From Liolophura sinensis (Eukaryota; Mollusca; Polyplacophora; Chitonida; Chitonidae): a stretch of DNA of 52,071 bases. The notes under the pieces are model-generated. The model searched no databases and had not been told where the DNA came from. It saw only the letters and a list, made by a program, of their open reading frames with translations. A program made the translations under genes and the position numbers. The DNA is taken from assembly GCF_032854445.1 (NCBI RefSeq), contig NC_088301.1:49907116-49959186 (forward strand), read 5' to 3'. Below, one piece after another: positions 1 through 10,628 of this stretch (its first letter is position 1; every line of letters begins with the position of its first letter).

Positions 1-914
1 TATACGTGCGGACTCTCTTGAGTTTAATCTAGATCTTTTTAGGATTCAATCCTCCTGTTATCTGCGAAGGAAAGTTAACCTTTCACCTGAAGAATAGATC
101 ACCTCAGGTGCTGGGTACATAGCTCACTGTTTTCCTACGTGCCTCGTCCGACTGCGTACTGTGGTCATTCGCATGTTTGTTCAGACACTCAGTCCCGGTC
201 TTCTTCTGGGCGTATCTTACCCTTCCCTCGGATCAGGCCAAAGACTGAGATAGACGACTGTGTACCATACCCGCTGAGTAACCGGTGCTACAAGGCTGGC
301 GTATTGAGTGTGACAACCACTGCTTAGTTCGGTCAAGTTCATTTCTTCTACAAAGTCTATTTCGTTCGTGTGTACCAATTCGATGATCAGTACAAAGCAA
401 CCTCGATATACCTGGGAAACAGGCTTTGTATTTGTCTTAATGCTCGTTATTCTGGTTCTAAAATAATTATTTCAGTACGTTTACAACGATATGGTATACA
501 TATATAATATGGTAGCTCTGATCACATCAGTAGAATATGGTCATAATATACGATCGCCTCCTCTCCTATAGTTGTTTGGACGCTAGCTCTATCTTCGCGT
601 CTTTCCTACATCAGTGAATTTCTGCGCTCATAGAAGGTCATCTCTCTTCCACCGATATGTACCGGTACACAAGTCTGTACATTACACGTGGAAATTCAGA
701 TGCGATTTCAATGGACTTTGTGGCATTGATTTTGGAAATGAATATTCTGGTTGACGTTATGTGAATATTTACATGAACAGTGAGAATAAACCACTAATTC
801 AGTTAACAACATGCCGGATTTCCCTGACCACTAACTATCAAATTGTCGTCATTGTTTGTGGTCTAGTATTGCACGTTATAGTGTAGCTTGTTATCAGTAA
901 ATCACTGGATTCGT
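1..914. other. No gene seen
   Basis: AT-rich sequence without recognisable coding, RNA or repeat features. The frame at 139-327 shows no protein-like character. Confidence 0.5.
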
Positions 915-1003
915 ATAAAAGACTGCAGCATGGCGAGTAAGGCCAAAGCAGTGACGACAGTTTGTGGGTTGACAAATGGCCACACGTATTTCCGGTGAAA
1001 TCT
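915..1003 (-). repeat. Dispersed repeat family M, copy 1 (inverted)
   Basis: The reverse complement reads GATTTCACCGG, ACGTGTGGCCATTTG, then ACTGTCGTCACTGCT: the conserved core of a second dispersed family. Confidence 0.55.
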
Positions 1004-1082
1004 ACCTCAGTTACAATTTGTTTTAATGTGATTGTACAATAAATGCGATGATAACACAGCGTTGTGATTAATTCTAGACTAG

Positions 1083-1250
1083 TGACATCTAATAAAGTGC
1101 ATCATGGCATTTTTAACCTAATTCTACTTAACCCAAGTTGATAGATGGCCTTCATGTTGCCGCTTTTTAAGCGGTATAAAACTCTGAGTTAAATTGATAC
1201 CTGTGAATGTTTGCCAGCTCACATCACACTGTTGTCACTGCTCGGGTTTT
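1083..1250 (+). repeat. Dispersed repeat family M, copy 2
   Basis: It starts TGACATCTAATAAAGTGC and ends TTTGCCAGCTCACATCACAC and GTTGTCACTGCTCGG, the same order and spacing as 14077-14275. Confidence 0.6.
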
Positions 1251-1642
1251 TGTTTAATTTAATTATATGCTTCAAAAGTAGCAACGCACAAATCAGAAAA
1301 TTATCAGTTTAACAAATATTAAGTGAATGTTTTTTACTTTTTATTGTTATTATTCTCATGAAAGTCTGACGTGCAGTGGTGTGATTCAGGACACCACGTT
1401 TCTGTTCTGCAAAGCTGATTAATTTTACAGAATGGTGTGATCTGGCCAAGGTCTTTGTAACAGAGATGTTATTGAATTGCTCTTGGCTATTGAGTCCTTA
1501 AGGATTATCAAGATGGCGTCAAAGTCGACCTGGATGTTTAGCGGACAGGTGATGGGGATTGTCTGGTTATCTCTTATCAACTGGACACTTGGGCTTACAC
1601 CTGGGTAACCGTGCGACCCAAGGGTGTCCATCTGGTCTCATG

Positions 1643-1654
1643 CACATTGACTTC
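1643..1654. repeat. Target site duplication, left copy, SINE family 1
   Basis: CACATTGACTTC is repeated exactly at 1922-1933, directly after the poly(A) tail. Confidence 0.88.
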
Positions 1655-1921
1655 GGGGCCTCCGTGGCTCAGTCGGTTAAAGCGCTAGCGCAGCGTAATG
1701 ACCCAGGAGTCTCTCACCAATGCGGTCGCTGTGAGTTCAAGTCCAGCTCATGCTGGCGGCCGTACGTGAGAAGGTCTGTCAGCAACCTGCGGATGGTCGT
1801 GGGTTTCCCCCGGGCTCTGCCCGGTTTCCACCCACCATAATGCTGGCCGCCGTCGTATAAGTGAAATATTCTTGAGTACGGCGTAAAACACCAATCAAAA
1901 AAAAAAAAAAAAAAAAAAAAT
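1655..1921 (+). mobile_element. tRNA-derived SINE, family 1 (mollusc-type), complete copy
   Basis: A tRNA-like head (A box in CCGTGGCTCAGTCGGTTAAA; perfect B box AGTTCAAGTCC near 1735) is followed by a body containing GTGGGTTTCCCCCGGGCTCT and the tail ATATTCTTGAGTACGGCGTA, ending in about 24 As. Body and tail resemble the widespread molluscan SINEs often placed in the Meta-SINE superfamily; that name is from memory. The copy is flanked by a perfect 12-bp duplication (CACATTGACTTC at 1643-1654 and 1922-1933), which fixes both ends and indicates a fairly recent insertion. The open frame at 1559-1840 runs into it and is not a gene. Confidence 0.9.
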
Positions 1922-1933
1922 CACATTGACTTC
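1922..1933. repeat. Target site duplication, right copy, SINE family 1
   Basis: Exact 12-bp match to 1643-1654 on the far side of the SINE. Confidence 0.88.
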
Positions 1934-2287
1934 TAAATGATAGTAGTGGAAATTCTTCCCGGACAATTCAATGTGAAGAAACTATGCGTTGTGAGTAACT
2001 GGATGCAAGACACTTCACCTTGGCCGTTGAACAAGATACATATTCATATACCGTGTTTAATTAACGACCTCCAGAAAGGAATATTAAATCAAAACGTTGA
2101 AATCATAATTAATTATAACATGCATATTATGCAGTGTTTAGCATTCATCTGGTCCCACGATGTCGGCCATAGTTTCAACTGAGCTTGCATTTTTAAAGTA
2201 TATGCATGGTGTAGGCTACAAAGATTCACATCTCTGAATAAGCCATGAATCCATAATTGTGAGAACAAACACACAACGTAGACTTTC

Positions 2288-2550
2288 CAGGTTAATAATG
2301 GCAATGCCAATTCCCAAAAAGTTTAACACAAACCACCAAAGAACTAAAAAATTATAAAGTAGGACATTAGGATGGAATCATTCAAAGAGAAGAAGTCAGC
2401 AGTTTTCAGTTATGTTGAAAAGACACAAGGAATGCTTTAGACGACTGAGCGAAATCAGTATTCAAATCATGTACCGTACCAAGCTAGTAAATAAGTTGTC
2501 CATAATAAAATATGTAAGTCTGTTGCCCTCTGATTGCAACTGTTCAAATG
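2288..2550 (-). repeat. Dispersed repeat family K, copy 1 (inverted)
   Basis: The reverse complement aligns over most of its length with 6961-7211: GAACAGTTGCAATCA, AATACTGATTTCGCTCAGTC, GAAAACTGCTGACT, CTTTGGTGGTTTGTGTTAAA and GGGAATTGGCATTGCCATTA. No terminal repeats or coding capacity are seen. Confidence 0.7.
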
Positions 2551-4420
2551 TCCAAAGTCGAAATGTAATTCAACATGATGGATACACAGTTCCTATACGG
2601 TGCACAAACTTGTCATGAATAAAAAAAACAGTTCTTTATGTATATCATGTAACTTAAATTAGTAAAGATATATCTGGAAAGAATGTTTCCTGTTACTAAA
2701 TGTATATAAACGAATTGACAGATTCCTCAACCTTTTGTCACTGTACTAAAGGGTAAGGTATAGGAATTACACAATTCCAAAATGTAGCCTAAATAACCTA
2801 TTTATAACCACATATTTGCATTTGTTTAGCTGCTGTTATATTTACATGGCAGACTGTGCAGTTTGGTAGGCAGGTACATATTCTTACATCATCACAGCTT
2901 ACATATTCAAATGTGAAAATATCTCAGCTTTACAATGAGTAGACCCGAATTGAGAGTATCAATATATAAAGCTGTAGTATGCTTGTGTAAGGCTATAGGT
3001 CCGAGAGACATTGATCTGTCAACTAATGTTAGGATTACGTGATACAAAGCCAAATAATCACGCAGGATATTGGAGGGTTGCGATGGAATTCATATTCTTG
3101 TGTACTTTATATTTCAGAATCCTTCTTTCGTGACGCCTGTTTTTAACCCGGGATCCCGGTTACGACTAATTTTATGCCACGTGACGACCAATATTGGATT
3201 CCACGAAGGGTTCTCGAAGATTTACCCGGTTTTGTCTCGGCGATAAAGAAGATGGTTTCCAGCGCGTGCTAGCCACCTTCATATTGACTCCTGATCCCGC
3301 AATGTCCAGAAGTTACGGCATCTTAGCCACGTGCATATATACCTTAGAAGCAAACAAGTGGTTTGAGGCTTTCTTATGCAAGCCAAAAACATCCGTTAAA
3401 CGTATATGCGTATTCTCTCAACATTTTGTAATCTTGAATCAATATTTGGTGAATCGCAAGCTTCGCGATTCGACTCACATGTTTACAGATTATGTAGATC
3501 ATTTAAATCTGAATGGGCTGTAGGCACTAGAAATCAAACTCCAGTCTCTATTTAAACTAGAACAGACTTACAATTCCTTTTACAAAGCTTGTTATTTGTA
3601 TACGTCAAGTCGGCCAAACTTGACATGTGTCTTAATGAAAACTTATAATGTCACATTTTCACAGTGCTCATCATCGACAAAGACCACAGACAAATATGCT
3701 TCAAACAATGGCCATTAATCGTAGTCTACAGTTACAGTGTTCACATCCTTGGATTATGCCCATATCACTGATGTGTCTATCTGAAGTGAAACACTGGGTT
3801 AAAGTATTCACTTACTCCATAGTAGGGTGTTAGAAACCCCGTCTTTAAACATTGTGTTACATCGTTTTTATTTTTTGATTTGTCAGTGTCTGACCTAGAT
3901 TTTCCCCTGTGTGTATGTTATAGCCTGCTCTGTGATTCAGTGGAGCGTCGTCGAGGCTCGGTGTTAATGAGTTTAGTGTTATTGTAAATAGAGTGTACAT
4001 TCTGGAAATACGTATCGCTGTTATAAACATGTTTACGATTAAATCTTCCAGAATATTCTTTGACGTTAGTTTATAAATATAAACGATGGAGTTGTGAAGT
4101 TCCCAGCCATACATTCGATTCAACTTGTAAGCAGCCATTTGTTCAAGTCCATTTGAGAGCAGTCAAATTGACTGTCATTCACTGTGAAGGATTTTGCTGG
4201 GTTTGGAGATATCGGCTTTCACGGCATTCGTCATTTGTACTCCATTTTCTGTACACAGATCACAGTGCGCAGATAATATTTTTGAAGACCTTATTTTGGA
4301 TCTTGTATCCCTCATTGTCTTTTTGTGCGATTACATACATTTCATCCCAGCATACTCTGAAAGTGACTTTGTGTATATTTCCGAGCATGAAACTTAGACA
4401 GTTCGGCATCACGCCGCCTT
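2551..4420. other. No gene seen
   Basis: Non-coding by eye. The only notable point is the 12-bp perfect palindrome CCGGGATCCCGG near 3150. The last 200 bases probably contain the unreadable upstream part of the reverse transcriptase relic. Confidence 0.45.
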
Positions 4421-4774
4421 TACGATAAAAGGGATAATTTCAATTTTGATATTGTAAATTATCCTTATTTGGATAGCAATATACCAAAGGGCCCTGCATA
4501 TGGCGTATACATATCTCGCCTTGTAGCATTTGTCAGATCTTGCGTAAATTGTGATGACTTTAATCTGCTTCCCAAGTTGTTAGTTCAAAAACTAGTTTGT
4601 CAAGGATACTCCACCAAACGCCTTCATTCTAAGTTTCTCAAATTTTACAATGAGTATAACACTCTCGTTGGCAGGTATGGACAGAGCTTAATCTCTGGCG
4701 ATCTGCATTGTGATCAATTACATAGACGGTGCTGTTATCCTTATATACATGTCTATCGCGTACATGGTATTTAA
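4421..4774 (+). pseudogene. LINE-type reverse transcriptase, C-terminal relic
   Basis: The frame reads LYDKRDNFNFDIVNYPYLDS (4418-4477), then NIPKGPAYGVYISRLVAFVR and DDF...LLVQKLVCQGYSTKRL, then a loosely conserved KFYNEYNTLVGRYG. This is the conserved C-terminal stretch of a reverse transcriptase very common in mollusc and cnidarian genomes (SNIP..PAYGVYISQL type). Upstream sequence (about 4190-4420) is broken by stops and frameshifts, and no catalytic YADD motif or endonuclease is visible. It is therefore a 5'-truncated, decayed retrotransposon end. I cannot assign the clade from this segment. Confidence 0.75.
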
Positions 4775-5012
4775 CAACATAGATGGCGCCGGCGGCCGAG
4801 TGTAACCGTTTATCTTGTAAACAGCTTTTATGCAGACCAGCGCCTCATGAGCATGAGATCCTTACATATTAACGGGAAAGACATAATCGTTCGTTACTTT
4901 GGAATCACAATCTGTTCGGTTAAGGTCTGTATCGCTCGTCATTTTCGAACTGTGCTGGGTTGGGGTGGGGGGCTTAAAGGCAGCTATGCTCATTACATCT
5001 GCATGACGCTTT

Positions 5013-5286
5013 TATGAACAGTTGTAATCAAAGTGCGACTGAGATACCTTGTTTAATTGTTATTTGACCTGGAACTCATTCATGGACTACGAATTTGAAC
5101 TTTGATATGGAATTCATGCTTGGAATATCCACTGTCTGCCCGGTATCATTGAAAACTGATGACTGCTTCTCTCTTGTGTGTTACCGGGTTTATTTCCTAT
5201 TTGTATAATTTCTTACATACCTTTGTCTTTGGGAGCTAGTGTTAAACGTTGTTTTGGAAATGGATCTTGCGATTATTGACTTGGAA
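5013..5286 (+). repeat. Dispersed repeat family K, copy 2
   Basis: It opens with TATGAACAGTTGTAATCAAA and ends with CTTGCGATTATTGACTTGGA, matching the copy at 6961. The middle part is more diverged. Confidence 0.7.
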
Positions 5287-5936
5287 CGCCCTTTACGGAC
5301 TACGAATAGTATACAAATGTCGAACATGACGCTTATGTATAATCACGGACACTACCTGTGCACTCTGAGAAGATACACATTCACAGGCAGTTGGGGAAAA
5401 AACACTTATCGGACTGTCATCCGTATATTAAATAATTCATGTTAATTGTGGATTCTATATTTACGTGGACGGACTCGCCTTTATTATTTGTCTGTTTTGT
5501 TAAAATATATGTACTGAACTTATTAAAGCGTCTTCGTGTTTCTTTGTTTGATCTTGTAAAAGGCCTATCTCTGATCTGAGAGTTAATCAAGCCAGTTGTT
5601 TCTCATGTTTCTTTATTCTCCGATCGTGGCACCCTTACAAGTGAATATTGAAATATCGAGATGGGTGTTTGAATGTTTATATGTATTACGTGTATGATTA
5701 TGTAATAGATTTGACGGAATAAATAGTACTTACGCATGTCTTCCTGACATTATCCAAAACAGACTTCTTCTGACGCGTAACAAACCTGCCTTTAATTTCT
5801 TCCAAACAGGAGAAAACATTAACAACTAGGATGTAGCCAACAGGTAAAACATCATTTATATTAAGTAATATCGGCATTCTGTGAGAACAATTTTTTGATT
5901 TTTGTTTTTGTTATCAGCCAACATTTTCTTCCTTAG

Positions 5937-6113
5937 GACGTCTAATAAATTGCTTTTTTACATGACTTCATTATTTCACTGTTTATGCTCTGGTGCTAAA
6001 GTGCTACTATTTAAACATCTACTTGAATAGTTGAACTAAAGCCCTAAAGAGGTCGGATTTCAACAGTCACGTATGACATTTGCCAGCTACCACACTGTCA
6101 GTATTATTGTCAT
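5937..6113 (+). repeat. Dispersed repeat family M, copy 3
   Basis: GGACGTCTAATAAATTGC, GCTCTGGTGCTAAAGTGCTA and ATTTGCCAGCTACCACACTG match 14077-14275. Its end overlaps the left arm of the hairpin element at 6099. A second copy of the tail sits just past the hairpin (6304-6355). Confidence 0.65.
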
Positions 6114-6283
6114 TAGGGATTACACTTTCTGAATATAACACAAATTCTTAGTGCTGAAAATTGGCTGAGACCACTGTAAGTTTCGAAGTAGCGACCTCAG
6201 AGTCAGGCACCTAATCACTAGCAATACATGTCAACCACTCGACCAACAAGCAGAAAGTTCAATCCCTAATAACGATAATACTG
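6099..6283. repeat. Inverted-repeat (hairpin) element with a tRNA-like loop
   Basis: The arms 6099-6131 and 6251-6283 are inverted repeats, 29 of 33 positions matching by eye (left arm begins CAGTATTATTGTCATTAGGG). The 119-bp loop, read on the minus strand, holds a consensus A box (TGGTCGAGTGG) and, about 50 bases on, a weak B-box-like CTTCGAA. It could be a small foldback element that carried a tRNA-derived SINE head. It lies between two copies of the family M tail. Confidence 0.6.
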
Positions 6284-6303
6284 TTACTTAATCCTCTTTC
6301 TAA

Positions 6304-6355
6304 ATGACATCTATAGCTGCCTGATACCACACTGTCGTCGCTACTCTAGTTTTAC
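6304..6355 (+). repeat. Dispersed repeat family M, tail-only copy
   Basis: GACATCTATAGCTGCCTGAT and ACCACACTGTCGTCGCTACT match the family's 3' end. Confidence 0.5.
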
Positions 6356-6547
6356 TCTATTTTCTTTTGTCTTCTGTATTTAATGAAAGGAAATACCCGA
6401 ATAATCAAGAATAACTGAAAATATCAATTGAATCAAGAAAAGAGAACATCCACATGTAAATTATTAGGATGGGGATCATTCGAAGCGTCGGGACATTTGC
6501 ATAGCAGTTGTCAACCAATATTGACCTTATGTGTGAATCATGATTAG

Positions 6548-6660
6548 AACACTTTCCGAAACAAAGGTCAACACAAACCACGAAAGAACTATTAAAGTAT
6601 TAATAGTCATAGTAGTTTTAAAAAATAATGGAAAGACGCAAAGATTGTTCAATACGAATA
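6548..6660 (-). repeat. Dispersed repeat family K, copy 3 (inverted, partial)
   Basis: The reverse complement has TTTGCGTCTTTCCAT and AGTTCTTTCGTGGTTTGTGT, matching the central part of the family. It lies about 300 bp from the direct copy at 6961, forming an inverted pair. Confidence 0.6.
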
Positions 6661-6960
6661 TATTAAATCAGGATCCGTGCTATTTCATAACTCGGTAAGT
6701 CGCACTTTAAATGCAACTATTCTTATATCCAACTTTATGATCTGGCTCTGGATCTGGAAAGATAGATCGCCCCATTTACTGAAAACCTGGTGTGGAAATA
6801 GGTCGGCGTCACATGCAGATGTCAAGCTGTCACCTCTAGACTACTGTTTGAGACACAAATATTCTTCCGTCATAACGACATGGAGATTTTTTTACCAGTG
6901 ATGTCTCACAGATCGGTCAGCTACGTACTGAGATGGTTTCTTAGATCGCGACGTTGGAAA

Positions 6961-7260
6961 TATGAACAATTGCAATCAAAGCGCAACTGAGATACATAAT
7001 TTGTTATCGACAGTTTATATTTTTCATGAATACTGATTTCACTCAGTCACCTAGAATATACCTTGCGTCTTTCCAGCATCGTTGAAAACTGTTGATTGTT
7101 TCTCTTTACATGATTTCGTCCTTTTTTCTTCCATTCTATACTTTCTTAGTACTTTGGTGGTTTGTGTTATACGTCTTTTTTGGGAATTGGCCTTGCGATT
7201 ATTGACCTGAAGCTTCATTATTGATTGACGGCTGGCATTTGAATGTCTGTCTCGACGCAA
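6961..7260 (+). repeat. Dispersed repeat family K, copy 4
   Basis: The best-preserved copy: TATGAACAATTGCAATCAAA at the start, TTAGTACTTTGGTGGTTTGT in the middle and CCTTGCGATTATTGACCTGA near the end. Similarity to the copy at 10441 continues past it (GACGGCTGG...GACGCAAAG). The 36-bp minisatellite starts about 200 bp further on. Confidence 0.72.
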
Positions 7261-7548
7261 AGACTGTACAGTTATACTGTTCGGTTGCATTAAACGTTAA
7301 CATTCAGGTAAATTACTTTCAGGAAGAACTTCTAGGCCAAACAGTTTTCAATTATGACGAAAAGACGCGTGTAAGAGATGTTCTTGGCCCGATTTTTTGT
7401 GTGTCTCTACATGTGACTGCATTTAATATACGTCTACATGAATAACATAAACCTAGAATTGCCAGAGTGCATCCAGATCTCAACTTGTACATTCAATTTC
7501 CGAATCATGCTCAGTAAACATTAATGAGATCACTACTGAGACCATCAA

Positions 7549-9938
7549 AATCACGACTTGGATATTCACTAAAGGGAACGTCCGAATCACAACTTTGAAA
7601 TTCACTACAGGAGCATCCTAATCTCGACTTGAATGTTCACTAAAGGGAACATCCAAATCTCGACTTAAATGTTCATTAAAGGGAGCATCCGAATCTCGAC
7701 TTGAATGCTCACTAAAGGGAGCATCCAATTCTCAACTTGAATGTTCACTAAAGGGAACATCCAAATCTCGACTTAAATGTTCACTAAAGGGAACACCCGA
7801 AGCTCGATTTGAATGTTCACTAAAGGGAGCATCCGAATCACGACTTGAATGATCACTAAGAGGAGCATCCGATTCTCAACTTGAATGTTCACTAAAGGGA
7901 ACATCCAAATCTCGACTTGAATTCTCACTAAAGGAACATCCGAATCTCGATTTGAATGTTCACTAAAGGGAGCATCCGATTCTCAACTTGAATGTTCACT
8001 AAAGGGAACATTCAAATCTCGACTTAAATGTTCACTAAAGGGAGCATCCGAATCTCGACTTGAATGCTCACTAAAGGGAGCATCCGAATCTCGACTTGAA
8101 TGTTCACAAAAGGGAGCATCCGAATCACGACTTGAATGTTCGCTAAATGGAGCATCCGAATCACGACTTGAATGTTCGCTAAATGGAGCATCCGAATCTC
8201 GATTTGAATCCTCACTAAAGGGAGCATCTGAATCTCGACTTGAATGATCACTAAAGGAGCATCCAAATCTCGACTTGAATGCTTACGGTACTAAAGGGAA
8301 CATCCAAATCTCGACTTAAATGTTCACTAAAGGGAGCATCCGAATCACGAATTGAATGCTCACTAAAGGGAACATCCGAATCTCGAGTTGAATGCTCACT
8401 AAAGGGAGCATCCGCACCTCGACTTGAATGTTCACTGAAGGGAGCATCCGATTCTTGACTTGAATGCTTACTAAAGGGAACATCCGAATCTCGACTTGAA
8501 TGTTCACTAAACTGAACATCCAAATCTCGACTTGAATGTTCACTAAAGGGAGCATCCGAATCTCGACTTGAATGCTCACTAAAGGGAGCATCTGAATCTC
8601 GACTTGAATGATCAATAAAGGAGCATCCGAATCTCGACTTGAATGCTTACGGTACGAAAGGGAACATCCAAATCTCGACTTGAATGTTCACGGAAGGGAG
8701 CATCCGAATCTCGACTTGAATGATCACTAAAGGGAGCATCCGAATCACGACTTGAAAGATCACTAAAGGGAACATCCGAATCTCAAGTTGAATGCTCACT
8801 AAAGGGAGCATCCGCACCTCGACTTGAATGCTTACGGTACTAAAGGGAACATCCAAATCTCGACTTGAATGTTCACGGAAGGGAGCATCCGAATCTCGAC
8901 TTGAATGATCACTAAAGGGAGCATCCGAATCACGACTTGAAAGATCACTAAAGGGAACATCCGAATCTCAAGTTGAATGCTCACTAAAGGGAGCATCCGC
9001 ACCTCGACTTGAATGTTAACTAAAGGGAACATCCAAATCTCGACTTAAATGTTCACTAAAGAGCATCCGATTCTCAACTTGAATGTTCACTAAAGGGAAC
9101 ATCCAAATCTCGACTTAAATGTTCACGAAAGGGAGAATCTGATTTTCGACTTGAATGTTCACAAAAAAAGCATCCGAATCTCGACTTGAATGATCACTAA
9201 AGGGAGCATCCGATTCTCGACTTGAATGTTCACTAAAAGGAGCATCCGATTCTCGACTTGAATGTTCACTAAAGGGAGCATCCGAATCACAACTTGAATG
9301 TTCACTAAAGGGAGCATCCAAATCTCGACTTGAATGTTCACTAAAGGAGCATCCGAATCTCGACTTGAATGTTCACTAAAAGAAGCATCCAAATCTCGAC
9401 TTGAATGCTCACTAAAGGGAGCATCCGAATCTCGATTTGAATGTTCACTAAAGGGAGCATCCGATTCTTGACCTGAATGCTCACTAAAGGGAGCGTCCGA
9501 ATCACGACTTGAATGATCACTAAAGGGAGCATCCGAATCACGACTTGAATGATCACTAAGGGGAGCATCTGAATATCGACTTGAATTCTCACTAAAGGAG
9601 CATCTGAATCTCGATTTGAATGTTCACTAAAGGAGCATCCAAATCTCGACTTAAATGTTAACTAAAGGAGCATCCGAATCTCGACTTGAATGCTCACTAA
9701 AGGGAGCATCCGAATCTCGACTTGAATGTTCACAAAAGGGAGCATCCGAATCACGACTTGAATGTTCGCTAAATGGAGCATCCGAATCTCGACTTGAATG
9801 CTCACTAAAGGGAGCATCTGAATCTCGACTTGAATGTTCACTAAAGGGAGCATCCGATTCTCGACTTGAATGTTCGCTAAAGGGAGCATCCGAATCTCGA
9901 TTTGAATGTTCACTAAAGGGAGCATCCGAATCTCGATG
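7549..9938. repeat. 36-bp minisatellite array, about 66 units
   Basis: Units of 36 bp beginning GAATGTTCACTAAAGGGAGC repeat head to tail. Common variants are GAACATCC for GAGCATCC, TCACGACTT for TCTCGACTT, and GCTCAC/GATCAC for GTTCAC. The right edge is abrupt, at the GATGATTCAACAAAG junction; the left edge decays into barely recognisable units from about 7462. Because 36 is a multiple of 3 and the unit lacks stops in three frames, it produces long open frames on both strands (12-residue periods such as SRDSDAPFSEHS and GASESRLECSLK). Frequent one-base losses at the GGG run break these frames, so I treat the array as non-coding. Confidence 0.95.
8641..9010. repeat. 185-bp higher-order tandem duplication inside the 36-bp array
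   Basis: 8641-8825 and 8826-9010 differ at one position only (G or T after GCTTACGGTAC). Each block is five units, one carrying a 5-base insertion (GGTAC). A more diverged start of the same block lies at 8277. Confidence 0.9.
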
Positions 9939-10440
9939 ATTCAACAAAGTAAGTCCTCTTAACATTACAAGAACGCAACTGTTCTATCTTCGTACAATCG
10001 GGTATATAGACATATCTTCGCCATTTACAGTTTTGACGTATTCAATAAAAAATTAAGATGATTAATGGAGATAGTATATAAATAGTATGTGATAGATAGT
10101 ATCTGATTTTAAGAGAGCAGTTATCATATCAAGATCCGGACGTCAACATATATAACCTTTTTATTATCTGTTCTGTTTAAACCTTCATGCACAGAGACGT
10201 ATTCAATGATACAGTTGTCATTAACGTTGTCAAAGGACCAAAAGCTGAGGTTTATATCATATTTCACCGGGTTGTGCTTATCTCGTCACTGTCGTAAAAA
10301 GTTAGCGACATCTGAAGAATATTAAAACCAAGTACTGCATAGACTGCTTTTCGAACACAAGCGTAGAAACTAGTCATTCACCTTTCTTCTATGTCTGAAA
10401 GTTGAATTATACGTTAATTAATAGCGAAACGCTGGAACTC
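9939..10440. other. No gene seen
   Basis: Unique-looking AT-rich DNA between the 36-bp array and a K repeat. A weak M-like stretch (ATTTCACCGGGTTGTG) occurs near 10261 but is too short to call. Confidence 0.45.
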
Positions 10441-10592
10441 CTGACAGCTTCTCTTTACATGTTCTTGCTATATATACTTTCATAGATCTTTGTTGGTTTC
10501 TGTTGGAAGCTGTTTTGGAAATTGATCTTGCTATTATTGTCCCGAATGGTATGGTTAACGGCTGGTAGAGGCATGTATGTTTTGCGCATAGA
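10441..10592 (+). repeat. Dispersed repeat family K, copy 5 (partial)
   Basis: CTTCTCTTTACATG, TGTTGGTTTCTGTTGGAAGC and TTGATCTTGCTATTATTG match the central and 3' part of the family. Confidence 0.6.
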
Positions 10593-10628
10593 TTTAATAT
10601 AACAAGAATGCTTTTGGACTCCAAACAT

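Noticed and set aside
1655-1760. tRNA gene
   Set aside because: It has A and B boxes but is the head of a SINE with target duplication and poly(A). The cloverleaf and acceptor stem are not intact.
3148-3161. Palindrome around CCGGGATCCCGG
   Set aside because: Short and isolated, with no surrounding structure to support a function.
7549-9938. CRISPR-like array
   Set aside because: Units are contiguous with no unique spacers, and the sequence is eukaryotic.
7549-9965. Long repetitive ORFs in the 36-bp array as real proteins (for example 9651-9965 on -, 9655-9939 on +)
   Set aside because: The openness follows from a 36-bp unit lacking stops. The frames are repeatedly broken by one-base indels, and no start or splice context is seen.
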